NCBI RefSeq assembly: GCF_023698535.1
Contig: NZ_JALJCL010000004.1
Location: 1 to 64,000 of the forward strand
DNA length: 64,000 nucleotides
Origin: Halorientalis regularis
Lineage (GTDB): Archaea; Halobacteriota; Halobacteria; Halobacteriales; Haloarculaceae
Reading direction: 5' to 3'
Shown: positions 26,393 through 34,828 of the stretch, in pieces
Numbering within the stretch: position 1 is the first letter of the stretch
Layout of the letters: each line of letters opens with the position of its first letter
The notes under the pieces: generated by a model
Databases searched by the model: none
What the model saw: only the letters and a program-made list of their open reading frames with translations
Told to the model about the DNA's origin: nothing
Made by a program: the position numbers and the translations under genes

Positions 26393-27084
26393 GTCTTGGC
26401 GAACGCGAAGACGAGTTGCTAGATACGCTGGAGACGGTGATCGACGCCGATCTTCCGTACGTGCTTGTCGGTGGCTGGGCGATTGCGGCCTTCAACCAGC
26501 GATTTACGACAGATGTTGACGTCGTGATTCCGGGACAGGCTCTCGACGACTACACTGCGCTCCTCACTGGTCGTGGGTACGAGAAAACCACTGATGTCGA
26601 GCGAAACGAATTGTACGAGGGTCGTACTGTCAGGTTCGAGAAAGACGTCGGAAACCCAGTTCAGTTCGATGTGATGGTCGATGCATTGGGGTGTCGACAA
26701 ACAGAAGCCGAGTGGTCGTGTCGCTATCTCTCCGAACACTCCGTCACCGAAGAATTGGGCACTTCCCGTCCAATTTCGGCCCGGATTCCGGAACCGGAGT
26801 TGCTGTTTGCTGTAAAACTCCACAGTGGCCGAAAAGCCGATACCCGCGACCTCGTGGTACTTGGAAGCGACGCCGATCTCGAACGAATCGCGATGCATCT
26901 CAACCGTGGAGACGCAGAAAAACTTGCACGTCGTATCGGAGTCGTCTTGGATCGACTAACGTCACCCGGTTTTGCGGATTCGTTCAAAGGTGTCTTCGAA
27001 CAGCAGACAGTACCCGAGCAGGATATCGACGCTGTCGAGGAATTCCTTCTCAACCAGCGTGATCGTCTCGATACCGAACAGTGA
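26389..27084 (+). CDS. AbiEii-like nucleotidyltransferase (probable toxin)
   Basis: A 231-residue protein with the polymerase-beta-type nucleotidyltransferase core: LVGGWAIAAFNQRFTTDVDVVIP (GG at 28-29, D42 and D44), then VQFDVMVDALG (third acidic residue), and PEPELLFAVKLHSGRKADTRDLVVL, the conserved later block of AbiEii/DUF6036-like proteins. The catalytic residues are intact. It is translationally coupled to the wHTH gene. Toxins of this type can add nucleotides to tRNAs in bacteria; the target here is unknown. Confidence 0.75.
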   Translation: MSLGEREDELLDTLETVIDADLPYVLVGGWAIAAFNQRFTTDVDVVIPGQALDDYTALLTGRGYEKTTDVERNELYEGRTVRFEKDVGNPVQFDVMVDALGCRQTEAEWSCRYLSEHSVTEELGTSRPISARIPEPELLFAVKLHSGRKADTRDLVVLGSDADLERIAMHLNRGDAEKLARRIGVVLDRLTSPGFADSFKGVFEQQTVPEQDIDAVEEFLLNQRDRLDTEQ

Positions 27085-27104
27085 TGAAAAAGAACGATTA
27101 GCTG

Positions 27105-27536
27105 TCAGATACGCAACCCCTCCTCCGCGATACGATCTATCACGTCTCGATGGTGGCGGCGGATGTCATCTCGCTCGTCTTCGAAAGCTTCCGTGATTTC
27201 CCTCTTGAACTCCTCGAATGCTCGCTTATCACCACAGAGGAATTCTCCGTTGACGGCGTCTTGAGCGACTTCGATAGGGAGCGTCTCGATGTTCGAAACG
27301 TCGACGAACGGAGCGTCTTCACGCTGGAGTGCCCCGGACAGGAAACACCGCTTCTGGAACCGTTCGTGCGATGAGAGGTTTTCGCTGAACTTGACGGCAA
27401 GGTCCAGGCCGGACGCAGCATGAGTCCCGTCCGTGATATGGGGACCGAAGGCCACTGCAAACACGATGTCGGCGTCTGCGCGGAGTGACTCTGCGAGGTC
27501 GGTCAGCACTGCCGAATGATCGTTACCCCCTGTCAT
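27105..27536 (-). CDS. Degenerate MNT-type nucleotidyltransferase
   Basis: A 143-residue protein shaped like MntA antitoxins: VFAVAFGPHITDGTHAASGLDLAVKF occupies the place of the G-S-x10-D-x-D motif, but Ser is Pro (P32) and the first Asp is Gly (G43), leaving only D45. The later part (PFVDVSNIETLPIEVAQDAVNGEFL) fits the family. The start at 27536 is preferred, as upstream codons run into sequence antisense to the MFS gene. No HEPN partner lies beside it. It faces the wHTH/NTase operon tail to tail, 20 bp away. Catalysis is doubtful. Confidence 0.65.
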   Translation of the reverse strand: MTGGNDHSAVLTDLAESLRADADIVFAVAFGPHITDGTHAASGLDLAVKFSENLSSHERFQKRCFLSGALQREDAPFVDVSNIETLPIEVAQDAVNGEFLCGDKRAFEEFKREITEAFEDERDDIRRHHRDVIDRIAEEGLRI

Positions 27537-27645
27537 ATGGAGCACAACACCGTATCTCTCCAAAAGAATTGTCCTCCGTTGAGTATGACTCACGGGAGAC
27601 TCGCTCTTCAAAACTATCTTTCCCGGCATTCTCGAACCTTGGTCA

Positions 27646-28818
27646 GTGAGTCGTCGGTACGCGTCGGTCGTCCTCGCGTTATGTACGCTGGCCTTCTTCG
27701 CCACGATGGTCGCCCGGCTGGTAATCAGCCCCGTCGTCCCGAATCTCACCCTGGCGTTCGGGGTCAGCAACGGCACCATCGGGCTGGCGCTGTCGGGCAT
27801 GTGGGTCGCGTACGCGATCACGCAGTTCCCCAGCGGCGTCCTCGGTGATCGCTTCGGCGAGCGGACGGTGATCCTCACCGCTGTCGGCGGCACCGCGGTG
27901 ACGAGTCTCCTGTTGACGACCGCCCCGAACTTCCCGCTCTTCTTCGCCGGGACTATGCTCCTGGGAGCGGTCGCCGGCCTCCACTACAGCGTCGCAACGA
28001 CGCTACTCGCTCGGTACTTCGACGACATCGGGTGGGCCATCGGCGTCCACGTTGCCGGTGGCCCGCTTGCCGGTCTGCTCGCTCCAATCGCGGCGGCCGT
28101 GGTCGCGACGCGGTAAGGTTGGCGACCAGCTATCGGCATCGGTGCAGCCGTTGCAGTCCCGGTGTTCGTCGCCTTCTGGCTCTCCGTGGACTCGACCGAA
28201 CCGCGCCAGCCCGATCAGCCGATGCGGGAACGCTTCGAGGTCGGTGCAGTGCAGGAACTGCTCGCCCGGCCCCAGATTCGGTACACGACTGCACTCTCCG
28301 TGCTCGGCGCTTTCTCCTGGCAGGCGACGGCCTCCTTCCTTCCGACCTTCCTCACGGCCCACCATGGTTTCTCGACGACGATGGCGGGCGCGCTGTTCTC
28401 GGCGTACTTCGTGATCCACGGGCTGACTCAGCCGATGCTCGGGTCGCTCTCGGACCGGCTTTCCCGGGATGCCGTGGTTGCGGGCGCGCTCGCGCTGGCC
28501 GCCGTCGGGTACGCGTTGCTCGTCCTGACCGAGCAGTTCGCCGTCGTGATCGCCGGGATCGCACTCGTCGGCGTCGGGATGAGCTGGGGCGCGCCGCTGC
28601 AGTCGCGGTTCATGGACATCCTGAGCGACGCCGAACGCGGAGCTGGATTCGGCCTCGTCCGCAGCGTCTACATGACCATCGGTGCATCGGGGAGCGTGGT
28701 CGTCGGGGTCCTCTCGGATACCGTCGGCTGGACGGTCGCGTTCGGGCTGTTGGCCGTGCTGGTGAGCGTGGCCGTCGTCGCGATTGTCGTGAACAGAGTG
28801 CTGGGACTCGGTCTCTGA
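27646..28818 (+). pseudogene. MFS transporter interrupted by one in-frame stop
   Basis: The two open stretches 27646-28116 and from 28117 to 28818 lie in the same frame and together make a normal 12-helix major facilitator of about 390 residues (GTG start; GVLGDRFGERTVIL loop between helices 2 and 3; GLTQPMLGSLSDRLSRDAV between helices 8 and 9 equivalents). They are split only by TAA at 28114-28116, in VVATR-stop-GWRPAIGIG. The usual residue there would be Tyr or Phe, one base away. It is either a recent nonsense mutation or a sequencing error. An N-terminal start within the second half (28162) is unlikely to give a functional transporter. Confidence 0.8.
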
Positions 28819-28821
28819 GAG

Positions 28822-29640
28822 TCAGAGATCGGACTCCCGGAACCGACGATACCCGACCGCCAGCGGAACGACCGCCCACGCCAGCAGCAGCACCAGCGCC
28901 GCTGGCGCGCTCACGTAGACGGGCGCGCCCTCGGCCACGTACAGTCCTGCCAGGTCGACGTCGAACCCGGCCCGGACGAGCCGGGCGTAGGCTTCGCCGG
29001 GCTCGATCATCCGGAAGAGCAACGCCCAGTCGGGCATGTCGTTCAAAACCTGAAACTCGAAGCGATGGAGGACGACGAGCACGGTCGACTGGAGACTCCC
29101 CCAGAACGTGACCAGGAGCAGGTACCCGCCGAGGCCGCCGAGTGTGATCCAGCGGTCGGCGGTCGTCGACATCGAGAGCCCGACGGCGAACCCGACGAAC
29201 GCGGTCCCAAAGAGCGCGGTCGCGACGAGGAACCACGGGAACCACAGCACCCCCTCCGAACCGAAGCGGACGGCACCGACTACACCGGCGACGGCGAGCG
29301 CGAGCAGGGCCGGTACGAGGACCACGGCCGCGCGGCTGACGAACGTTCCGACCGCAAGGTCTCGCCGGGAGTGGGGCAGGGAGAGCGTGAGGGTGAGTCG
29401 CCCGCTCGTGCGATCGTCGGCGATGGACTTGTAGCCCAGCAGGATGGCGACCGCCGGGAGGAGAACGCCCACGACGCCGGCCAGCCCCGCGACGAACGCC
29501 GGGAAGTTCGGCTCGCCGATGTAGTCGTGAGCGACGACGTACCCGAGGAACGCGACCGGGAAGAGCCCGACCGCGAGCCAGGTCGTCTTCGACAGCATCG
29601 TCCCGCGAACGTCTTCGCGGGCGATCACACGCCAGCTCAT
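28822..29640 (-). CDS. ABC-2 type transporter permease
   Basis: A 272-residue membrane protein with six helices and the layout of NosY-like permeases: MSWRVIAREDVRGTM..., a first helix, GVLLPAVAILLGYKSIADDRTSGRLTLTLSLPHSRRDL (the amphipathic linker typical of the family), and closing helices ending in GYRRFRESDL. Its start overlaps the stop of the paralogous permease upstream by 4 nt. With the ATPase at 30443-31357 it forms an export or membrane-remodelling ABC system; the cargo is unknown. Confidence 0.85.
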   Translation of the reverse strand: MSWRVIAREDVRGTMLSKTTWLAVGLFPVAFLGYVVAHDYIGEPNFPAFVAGLAGVVGVLLPAVAILLGYKSIADDRTSGRLTLTLSLPHSRRDLAVGTFVSRAAVVLVPALLALAVAGVVGAVRFGSEGVLWFPWFLVATALFGTAFVGFAVGLSMSTTADRWITLGGLGGYLLLVTFWGSLQSTVLVVLHRFEFQVLNDMPDWALLFRMIEPGEAYARLVRAGFDVDLAGLYVAEGAPVYVSAPAALVLLLAWAVVPLAVGYRRFRESDL

Positions 29641-30446
29641 GCCAGATCCCTCCGGGCGAAGCGCCGATAGGCCAGTCCCAGCGGCCCCACGAGCCACAGC
29701 ACGAACAGGGGCAGTGCGACCCACTCGCTCAGGTACCAGGCACCCTCGACGGTGGCGCTGGGGTCGACGAAGCCGTCGGTGAGCCGGCCGAAGACCCGGC
29801 CAGGTTCGAGGCCGAAGTAGAACTGTAACGGGCCGGGCAACTCGCCGTCGATCAGGCCGGCGAAGTCCAGCGCCAGTGTGAGGCCATCGTCGAGGGCATC
29901 CCAGACCATCACGAACAGGAAGAAGACGGAGAGCGCGAGGACGAGCGCGCGCCGCTTGGTCGACGCGGCGATGGATGCGGCGATCCCGATGCCCGTCCAG
30001 ATCCCGCCGAACCACACAGTGAAAACGACGAAGGCGAGGTAGCGGAGCGGTTCGAGTTCGCCGAACGGGTAGACGACGAGGAAGCCGGCGACGGCCAGCG
30101 CGGCGACCAGCGCCGCCGTGACCACACCGGCCCGGCCGAGGAACTTCCCGAACACGATATCGGCCCGGCTGTGGGGCAGCGACAGGGAGAGTCTAAGCGC
30201 GCCGGACTCGCGCTCGCTCACGACCGCGTTGTACCCCAGCAGGACGCCGACGATGGGGACCAGCGTCGTCAGGCTCCCGTGGACGACGCCGGCGAACCGC
30301 CCGGTCGTGTACGGTTCCGAGCCGCCGATCGGGTAGACGTACGCCGTGACGACGATCACGAACCCGAGCAGGCCCAGCAGGGCTTTCGTCGAGCGTTCGC
30401 CGACCGTCAGGTCCCAGTCCTGGCGAGCGATCACGTCCCAGCTCAT
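29637..30446 (-). CDS. ABC-2 type transporter permease
   Basis: A 269-residue paralogue of the following gene: MSWDVIARQDWDLTVGERSTKALLGL..., LVPIVGVLLGYNAVVSERESGALRLSLSLPHSRADIVFGKFLG, six membrane helices and the same C-terminal LAYRRFARRDL. It overlaps the ATPase gene upstream and the second permease downstream by 4 nt each. The two permeases probably form a heterodimeric channel driven by the ATPase. Confidence 0.86.
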   Translation of the reverse strand: MSWDVIARQDWDLTVGERSTKALLGLLGFVIVVTAYVYPIGGSEPYTTGRFAGVVHGSLTTLVPIVGVLLGYNAVVSERESGALRLSLSLPHSRADIVFGKFLGRAGVVTAALVAALAVAGFLVVYPFGELEPLRYLAFVVFTVWFGGIWTGIGIAASIAASTKRRALVLALSVFFLFVMVWDALDDGLTLALDFAGLIDGELPGPLQFYFGLEPGRVFGRLTDGFVDPSATVEGAWYLSEWVALPLFVLWLVGPLGLAYRRFARRDLA

Positions 30447-31357
30447 CGGCCGGACCCGGTGTATTCGATGAACATGTCCTCGAGCGAGGCCTCCTCGGTC
30501 CGGAAGTTCACCACGTCGACGCCCGCGTCGTGCAACTCCACGAGGATGTCCATCTTCGCGTCGTTCGTACAGGTCACCTCCAGCGTCGAGTCCTCGCGCT
30601 CGACGGCCGTCTCGACGCCCTGAACTCCGCGAACGGTCTCCACCGTCCCGTTCCGCAGGTCGTCGACCGTGATGACGAGCTTGGTGCCCCCGCCTAGGGA
30701 CTCCCGGAGCCCCTCGATCGTGTCGACGGCGACGAGTTCGCCGTCCTGGAGGATGCCCACGCGGTCACAGACCGCCTCGACCTGTTCGAGGATGTGCGAA
30801 GAAAAGAAGACCGTCGCGCCGCGTTCGTTCTCCTCGCGGATGATATCCCGCATCTCGGCGGCCCCGTTGGGGTCCAGTCCGGTGGTGGGCTCGTCCAGCA
30901 AGAGCAGGTCCGGCTCGCCGACCAGCGCCATCCCCAGCACCAGCCGCTGGGCCATCCCCTTCGAGTAGTCGCTGGCCTCTCGCTCGGCGTCCGTTGGGTC
31001 GAGCCCCACCCGATCCAGGATCTCGGCGGGGTCGTCGTCGGCGTCTTTCGATTCGATCGCGTACTCGATGTGCTGGCGGCCGGTCCGGCGCTCGAACACC
31101 GAGTATCCCTCGGGGAGGACGCCGATGCGCTCGCGGGCCGCGACACCCTCCGCGTGACAGTCGTGGCCGAAGATCTCGACCGACCCGTCGCTGGGCGTCG
31201 CGAAGTCGAGCAGGACGTTAATGAAGGTGGACTTGCCCGCGCCGTTGGGCCCGAGAAAGCCGAAGATCTCCCCCTCGGGGACGGTGAGGTCGACCCTGTC
31301 CAGGGCGACCACCGTCCCGTACCGTTTCGATACCTCCGTGGCTTCGATGGCGGTCAT
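30443..31357 (-). CDS. ABC transporter ATP-binding protein
   Basis: A 304-residue ATPase with Walker A GPNGAGKST, signature SDYSKGMAQRLVLG, Walker B LLLLDEPTTGLDPNG, the H-loop SSHILEQ, and a C-terminal acidic region (TVETVRGVQGVETAVE...) typical of NosF/CcmA-like exporters. It is the first gene of a three-gene operon with two permeases. The ATG at 31357 is the natural start. Confidence 0.92.
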   Translation of the reverse strand: MTAIEATEVSKRYGTVVALDRVDLTVPEGEIFGFLGPNGAGKSTFINVLLDFATPSDGSVEIFGHDCHAEGVAARERIGVLPEGYSVFERRTGRQHIEYAIESKDADDDPAEILDRVGLDPTDAEREASDYSKGMAQRLVLGMALVGEPDLLLLDEPTTGLDPNGAAEMRDIIREENERGATVFFSSHILEQVEAVCDRVGILQDGELVAVDTIEGLRESLGGGTKLVITVDDLRNGTVETVRGVQGVETAVEREDSTLEVTCTNDAKMDILVELHDAGVDVVNFRTEEASLEDMFIEYTGSGR

Positions 31358-31474
31358 ATGTCAATCGGCGAACCGAGCCGAAATAAAAGCGCGCGGTGGT
31401 TTTCTGACTCGGAAACAGTGATTTCCACGCCCACTGAGCCGACTGCCCTGTGGTTCAAGTTCCGCCCAGTAACC

Positions 31475-31816
31475 CTACAGCCAGTTCCGGCTCACGTATT
31501 CCAGCGTGATATCGTCCTGCTCTAGATATTCGGACATCTCGTGGACGATATCCCCGACTTCACGTGCCGACAGAGTCTGATCCGTCTGGAAGAGGACACC
31601 TGCCGTATCGTCGATGTTTAACTCGGTGAAGAAATCGTCGTCCTGCGTGAGGACGACGCGGTTCGTCTCGTTGGCGTAGGCAGCTATCGACTCGTCGTCA
31701 CTTCCCAGCTCGAGATCAGGCACGTCACCGATCTGCTCGATATCGTGACCGAGTTTCTGAAGGTAGCTGATCGTCGCTCGTTCGATGTTTTCGTCTGCGA
31801 GAAGGCGATACCCCAT
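31475..31816 (-). CDS. DUF5615-type PIN-like toxin
   Basis: A 113-residue PIN-like protein: RLLADENIERATISYLQKLGHDI (first Asp/Glu pair), DLELGSDDESIAAYANETNRVVLTQDDDF (central acidic site) and TAGVLFQTDQ. Members of this family are predicted RNases paired with DUF433 antitoxins, as here. The start overlaps the stop of the DUF433 gene by one base (TAATG), giving translational coupling. Confidence 0.83.
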   Translation of the reverse strand: MGYRLLADENIERATISYLQKLGHDIEQIGDVPDLELGSDDESIAAYANETNRVVLTQDDDFFTELNIDDTAGVLFQTDQTLSAREVGDIVHEMSEYLEQDDITLEYVSRNWL

Positions 31817-32097
31817 TAGTCGCGAACGTCGTCAGGGTCTGTCGTCAGGTGGCGATGCTCGTCGACTGCCGACTGGCGCTGCCGTTCGATTGCTCGCATT
31901 TCTTCGGGATGGTCGTGATAATACGTGAGTGCGCGATAGACATCGGCCACGTCGAGATCGTGCCGGTCTGCGACCGTCCGCGGGTCGAGGTTTCTGTCCT
32001 CGACCTGCTCTTTGAGAAACTGCACCGTGATCCGTCGGCCTTCCAGATGAGGCTCGTCGTGTACCTCACGAACGATCCGCTTCGCAACCTGACTCAT
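31816..32097 (-). CDS. DUF433-family antitoxin
   Basis: A 93-residue protein with the helix-turn-helix-like DUF433 core: HLEGRRITVQFLKEQVEDRNLDPRTVADRHDLDVADVYRALTYY, then HPEEMRAIERQRQ. It is predicted to bind DNA and neutralise the DUF5615 protein encoded immediately downstream in the same operon. Confidence 0.83.
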   Translation of the reverse strand: MSQVAKRIVREVHDEPHLEGRRITVQFLKEQVEDRNLDPRTVADRHDLDVADVYRALTYYHDHPEEMRAIERQRQSAVDEHRHLTTDPDDVRD

Positions 32098-32189
32098 ATG
32101 ACATTGTTCGCCATCAACCTACTTGAACATCCGCCTCGGACCAATCTCCCAACCGAACCCTCAAGGCCGGTGACGTGGACGAACCCTGT

Positions 32190-33485
32190 ATGCACGTAAG
32201 CGTCGTCGGCAGCGGCTACGTCGGGACGACCATCGCGGCCTGTTTCGCCGACCTCGGTCACGAGGTCACGAGCGTCGACATCGACGAGACCGTCGTCGAC
32301 GCGATCAACGACGGCGAGGCCCCGATCCACGAACCCGGGCTCGACCCGCTCGTCTCGGTCTACGGCGGTGACCAGTTGCGAGCCACGACCGACTACGACG
32401 CCATCGCCGACACCGACGTGACCTTCCTCGCGCTCCCGACGCCGAAACACGACGACGGGAGCATCGACACCTCGATCATGGAAGCCGGTGCCGAATCCGT
32501 CGGCGAGGCCATCGCCGACAAGGACGACTACCACCTCGTCGTCGTCAAGAGCACCGTCGTCCCCGGCACGACCGAGGACACCCTGACGCCGATCCTCGAA
32601 TCGGCCTCGGGAAAGACCGCGGGCGAGGACTTCGGCGTCGCGGTCAATCCCGAGTTCCTCCGGGAGGGGACCGCGGTGGACGACTTCATGGAACCGGACA
32701 AGATCGTCGTGGGGACGGACGGCGACGGTCGCGCGCTCGACCGCCTCGCGGAGGTCTACGAACCGCTCGTCCTCCAGTGGGACGTGCCCGTCTTCGAGAC
32801 CGGCCGTCGCGAGGCCGAGATGATCAAGTACGCCAACAACGCCTTCCTCGCGAGCAAGGTGAGCCTCATCAACGACATCGGGAACATCTGCAAGGAGTAC
32901 GGCGTCGACGCCTACGAGGTCGCCGAAGCCATCGGCCTCGACGACCGCATCGGCGAGCGGTTCCTCCGGAGCGGGGTCGGATGGGGGGGCAGCTGCTTCC
33001 CGAAGGACACCGCGGCGATCATCCAGCACGCCCGCGACGCGGGCTACGAGCCGCGGATGCTAGAAGCCGCGGTTGAGGTCAACGACCGCCAGCCCGAGCG
33101 GCTCCTCGACTTGCTCGACGATCACGTCGACGCCGACGGGGAGCGGATCGCAGTCCTCGGGCTCGCATTCAAGCCCGGCACCGACGACATCCGGAACTCG
33201 CGGGCGATTCCGGTGATCGAGGGACTCCGCGAGCGTGGGGCTGAGATCATCGCGTACGACCCCGTCGCGGCGAGTGAGATGGCCGGGCGGTTCCCCGGCA
33301 TCGAGTACGCCGAGTCGGCGGCCGCGGCGCTCGACGGCGCGAGCGGTGCCGTCGTCGTCACCGACTGGGACGAGTTCGGGACCCTGGACGAGGAGTTCGA
33401 CGCGATGGCCGACCCCGTGGTCGTCGACGGCCGACGGATCGTCGAGCGCCGCGAGGGTATCACCTACGAAGGACTGACCTGGTGA
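32190..33485 (+). CDS. aglM: UDP-glucose 6-dehydrogenase (AglM-like)
   Basis: A 431-residue enzyme of the UDP-glucose/GDP-mannose dehydrogenase family: [21 protein letters not shown] (NAD-binding), [51 protein letters not shown], the catalytic Cys in [13 protein letters not shown], and a C-terminal domain with [14 protein letters not shown]. It oxidises UDP-glucose to UDP-glucuronate for hexuronic acids in haloarchaeal surface glycans. The ATG at 32190 is chosen over 32175. It is separate from the aglF-like gene but uses the same pathway. Confidence 0.9.
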   Translation: MHVSVVGSGYVGTTIAACFADLGHEVTSVDIDETVVDAINDGEAPIHEPGLDPLVSVYGGDQLRATTDYDAIADTDVTFLALPTPKHDDGSIDTSIMEAGAESVGEAIADKDDYHLVVVKSTVVPGTTEDTLTPILESASGKTAGEDFGVAVNPEFLREGTAVDDFMEPDKIVVGTDGDGRALDRLAEVYEPLVLQWDVPVFETGRREAEMIKYANNAFLASKVSLINDIGNICKEYGVDAYEVAEAIGLDDRIGERFLRSGVGWGGSCFPKDTAAIIQHARDAGYEPRMLEAAVEVNDRQPERLLDLLDDHVDADGERIAVLGLAFKPGTDDIRNSRAIPVIEGLRERGAEIIAYDPVAASEMAGRFPGIEYAESAAAALDGASGAVVVTDWDEFGTLDEEFDAMADPVVVDGRRIVERREGITYEGLTW

Positions 33486-33504
33486 CGGTCGGTCCGCGAG
33501 GCTG

Positions 33505-34068
33505 TTACTCCGGCCGTTCTTCCGGTGTGGATTCGCCGTAACCCGGCACCAGCACACCCAGTCCGGGCAGTTCGTGGCGGTACCAGAGCGCGGCGGCGAC
33601 GACGGTGAGTCCCAACTCGAAGAGCGCGAGCGGGCCGAGATCGAGCGCGAACAGATGGTCGAGGAAGCCACCGGTCGCCAGCTCGTACTCGATGGCGGGG
33701 ATCAGGGGCCACCCGAGGAACCCGACGTAGTGGAACTCGCCGGCCAGCGCGGGGTAGAGGGCGTCACCGAACAGATGACCGATGTAGCCGATGCCGAACG
33801 CGGCCACACTCTCGCGGGCGTCGAACCGTCGTGCGACGAGCCACAGCGCTACGAGGAGCGCGGCGGCGATCAGAAGCGAGTGACCGAACGACCGGCCGTT
33901 CGGCAGGACGGCGAACTGCCAGGCCAGTGGCTTGTCGATCAGGTCCGGCAACTGCGTGCCGACCGCGAGCGCGACGACGGCGACGCCGTGCGGGCGCAGG
34001 TCGAAGCGGGATCGGCGGTAGGCGGTGTACAGGAGGTAGCCGACGGCAGCGTGTCCCCAGGGCCACAT
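33505..34068 (-). CDS. YdjM/DUF457-like membrane metal-dependent hydrolase
   Basis: A 187-residue membrane protein with four helices and the conserved acidic/His positions of the family: PWGHAAVGYLLY, GTQLPDLIDKPLAW, RSFGHSLLIA and YIGHLFGDALYP. Family members are often called inner-membrane metal-dependent hydrolases, though the activity is little known. It is convergent with the aglM-like gene. Confidence 0.82.
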   Translation of the reverse strand: MWPWGHAAVGYLLYTAYRRSRFDLRPHGVAVVALAVGTQLPDLIDKPLAWQFAVLPNGRSFGHSLLIAAALLVALWLVARRFDARESVAAFGIGYIGHLFGDALYPALAGEFHYVGFLGWPLIPAIEYELATGGFLDHLFALDLGPLALFELGLTVVAAALWYRHELPGLGVLVPGYGESTPEERPE

Positions 34069-34138
34069 TACTGGGACGGACGGTGGGCGCGGCCATCAGG
34101 CTTCGGATCGAAGCCCCCGAACTGGCGTATCTTTTTTA

Positions 34139-34157
34139 GTATTACACGGTGTATTAC
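34139..34157 (+). promoter_or_regulatory. Promoter and candidate operator of the AbrB/PIN operon
   Basis: Just before the ATG at 34163, GTATTAC occurs at 34139-34145 and again at 34151-34157, and the centre TACACGGTGTA (34143-34153) is a palindrome with 5-bp arms. AbrB-type antitoxins commonly repress their own operons by binding such repeats. Confidence 0.5.
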
Positions 34158-34162
34158 TCGAT

Positions 34163-34423
34163 ATGAGCGAATCGACTCGGATCACGGAGAAGGGGCAGGC
34201 GACGATCCCGAAGGGGTTACGCGAGAAGTACGACCTCGAACCGGGAGACGAAGTGGTCTGGCTGGATACCGACGAAGGAATCGTGGTAAAAAAGCGGACC
34301 CGGACCGAAGGACGGGGACTCCTCGTCCCCGACGAGACAGCCGAGGAGAAGCGAGCGGAGGTCGCCGAGGAACTGGAACAGCGAGTGCGTGACCGCCGCG
34401 ACCGAAACTACGAGGAATCGTAG
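34163..34423 (+). CDS. AbrB/SpoVT-type antitoxin
   Basis: An 86-residue protein with the AbrB swapped-hairpin fold: RITEKGQATIPKGLREKYDLEPGDEVVWLDTDEGIVVKKR, then an acidic helical tail that would wrap around the toxin. Its stop codon is immediately followed by the toxin ATG. A palindromic repeat precedes it. Confidence 0.88.
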   Translation: MSESTRITEKGQATIPKGLREKYDLEPGDEVVWLDTDEGIVVKKRTRTEGRGLLVPDETAEEKRAEVAEELEQRVRDRRDRNYEES

Positions 34424-34822
34424 ATGTACACGGCCGATGCGGTTGCACTTCTTTGTTATTTGGTTGATTCGCTCCCACCCGAGGCCGACCGGCTTTTCGC
34501 GGAAGCCGAAGCCGGGGAGACGGTGATTCACGCGCCCGGGACTGCACTCGCGGAGGTGCTGTACTCCGTTTCGCGGGACAAGAACGTTCGTGGCATCACA
34601 CTGTCCGGGACGCCGGAACAGGCCCGGAGTGCGCTCGTCCGGGACGGGCCAGTCGCACTCGCATCTATCGACGACGCTGAACTCGTGGAGTATGCGGGAT
34701 TGACGGAGACGTTCAGCATCCACGACGGGCTCGTCGTCGCGAGCCACAGCGCCAGGGACACCGAGGCCATCATCACTCCCGACGGTGTCATCGCCGATTC
34801 GGGCTACGAGACGGTCTGGTAG
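34424..34822 (+). CDS. PIN-domain toxin (VapC family)
   Basis: A 132-residue PIN domain. It has an early Asp (MYTADAVALLCYLVD), APGTALAEVLYS (second acidic residue), FSIHDGLVVASHSARDTEAIITPDGVIA (third and fourth acidic positions). Such proteins are single-strand RNases, often cutting tRNA or rRNA. It directly abuts the AbrB-type antitoxin gene (start follows stop with no gap). Confidence 0.85.
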   Translation: MYTADAVALLCYLVDSLPPEADRLFAEAEAGETVIHAPGTALAEVLYSVSRDKNVRGITLSGTPEQARSALVRDGPVALASIDDAELVEYAGLTETFSIHDGLVVASHSARDTEAIITPDGVIADSGYETVW

Positions 34823-34828
34823 CTCCGG

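Noticed and set aside
28162-28818. Separate short transporter gene
   Set aside because: It is in the same frame as 27646-28116 and completes one MFS protein; treated as one gene with a nonsense codon.
32094-33029. Long minus-strand reading frame opposite the UDP-glucose dehydrogenase gene
   Set aside because: It is the antisense shadow of a well-supported gene, with the Val/Asp/Gly-rich composition typical of GC-rich antisense frames.
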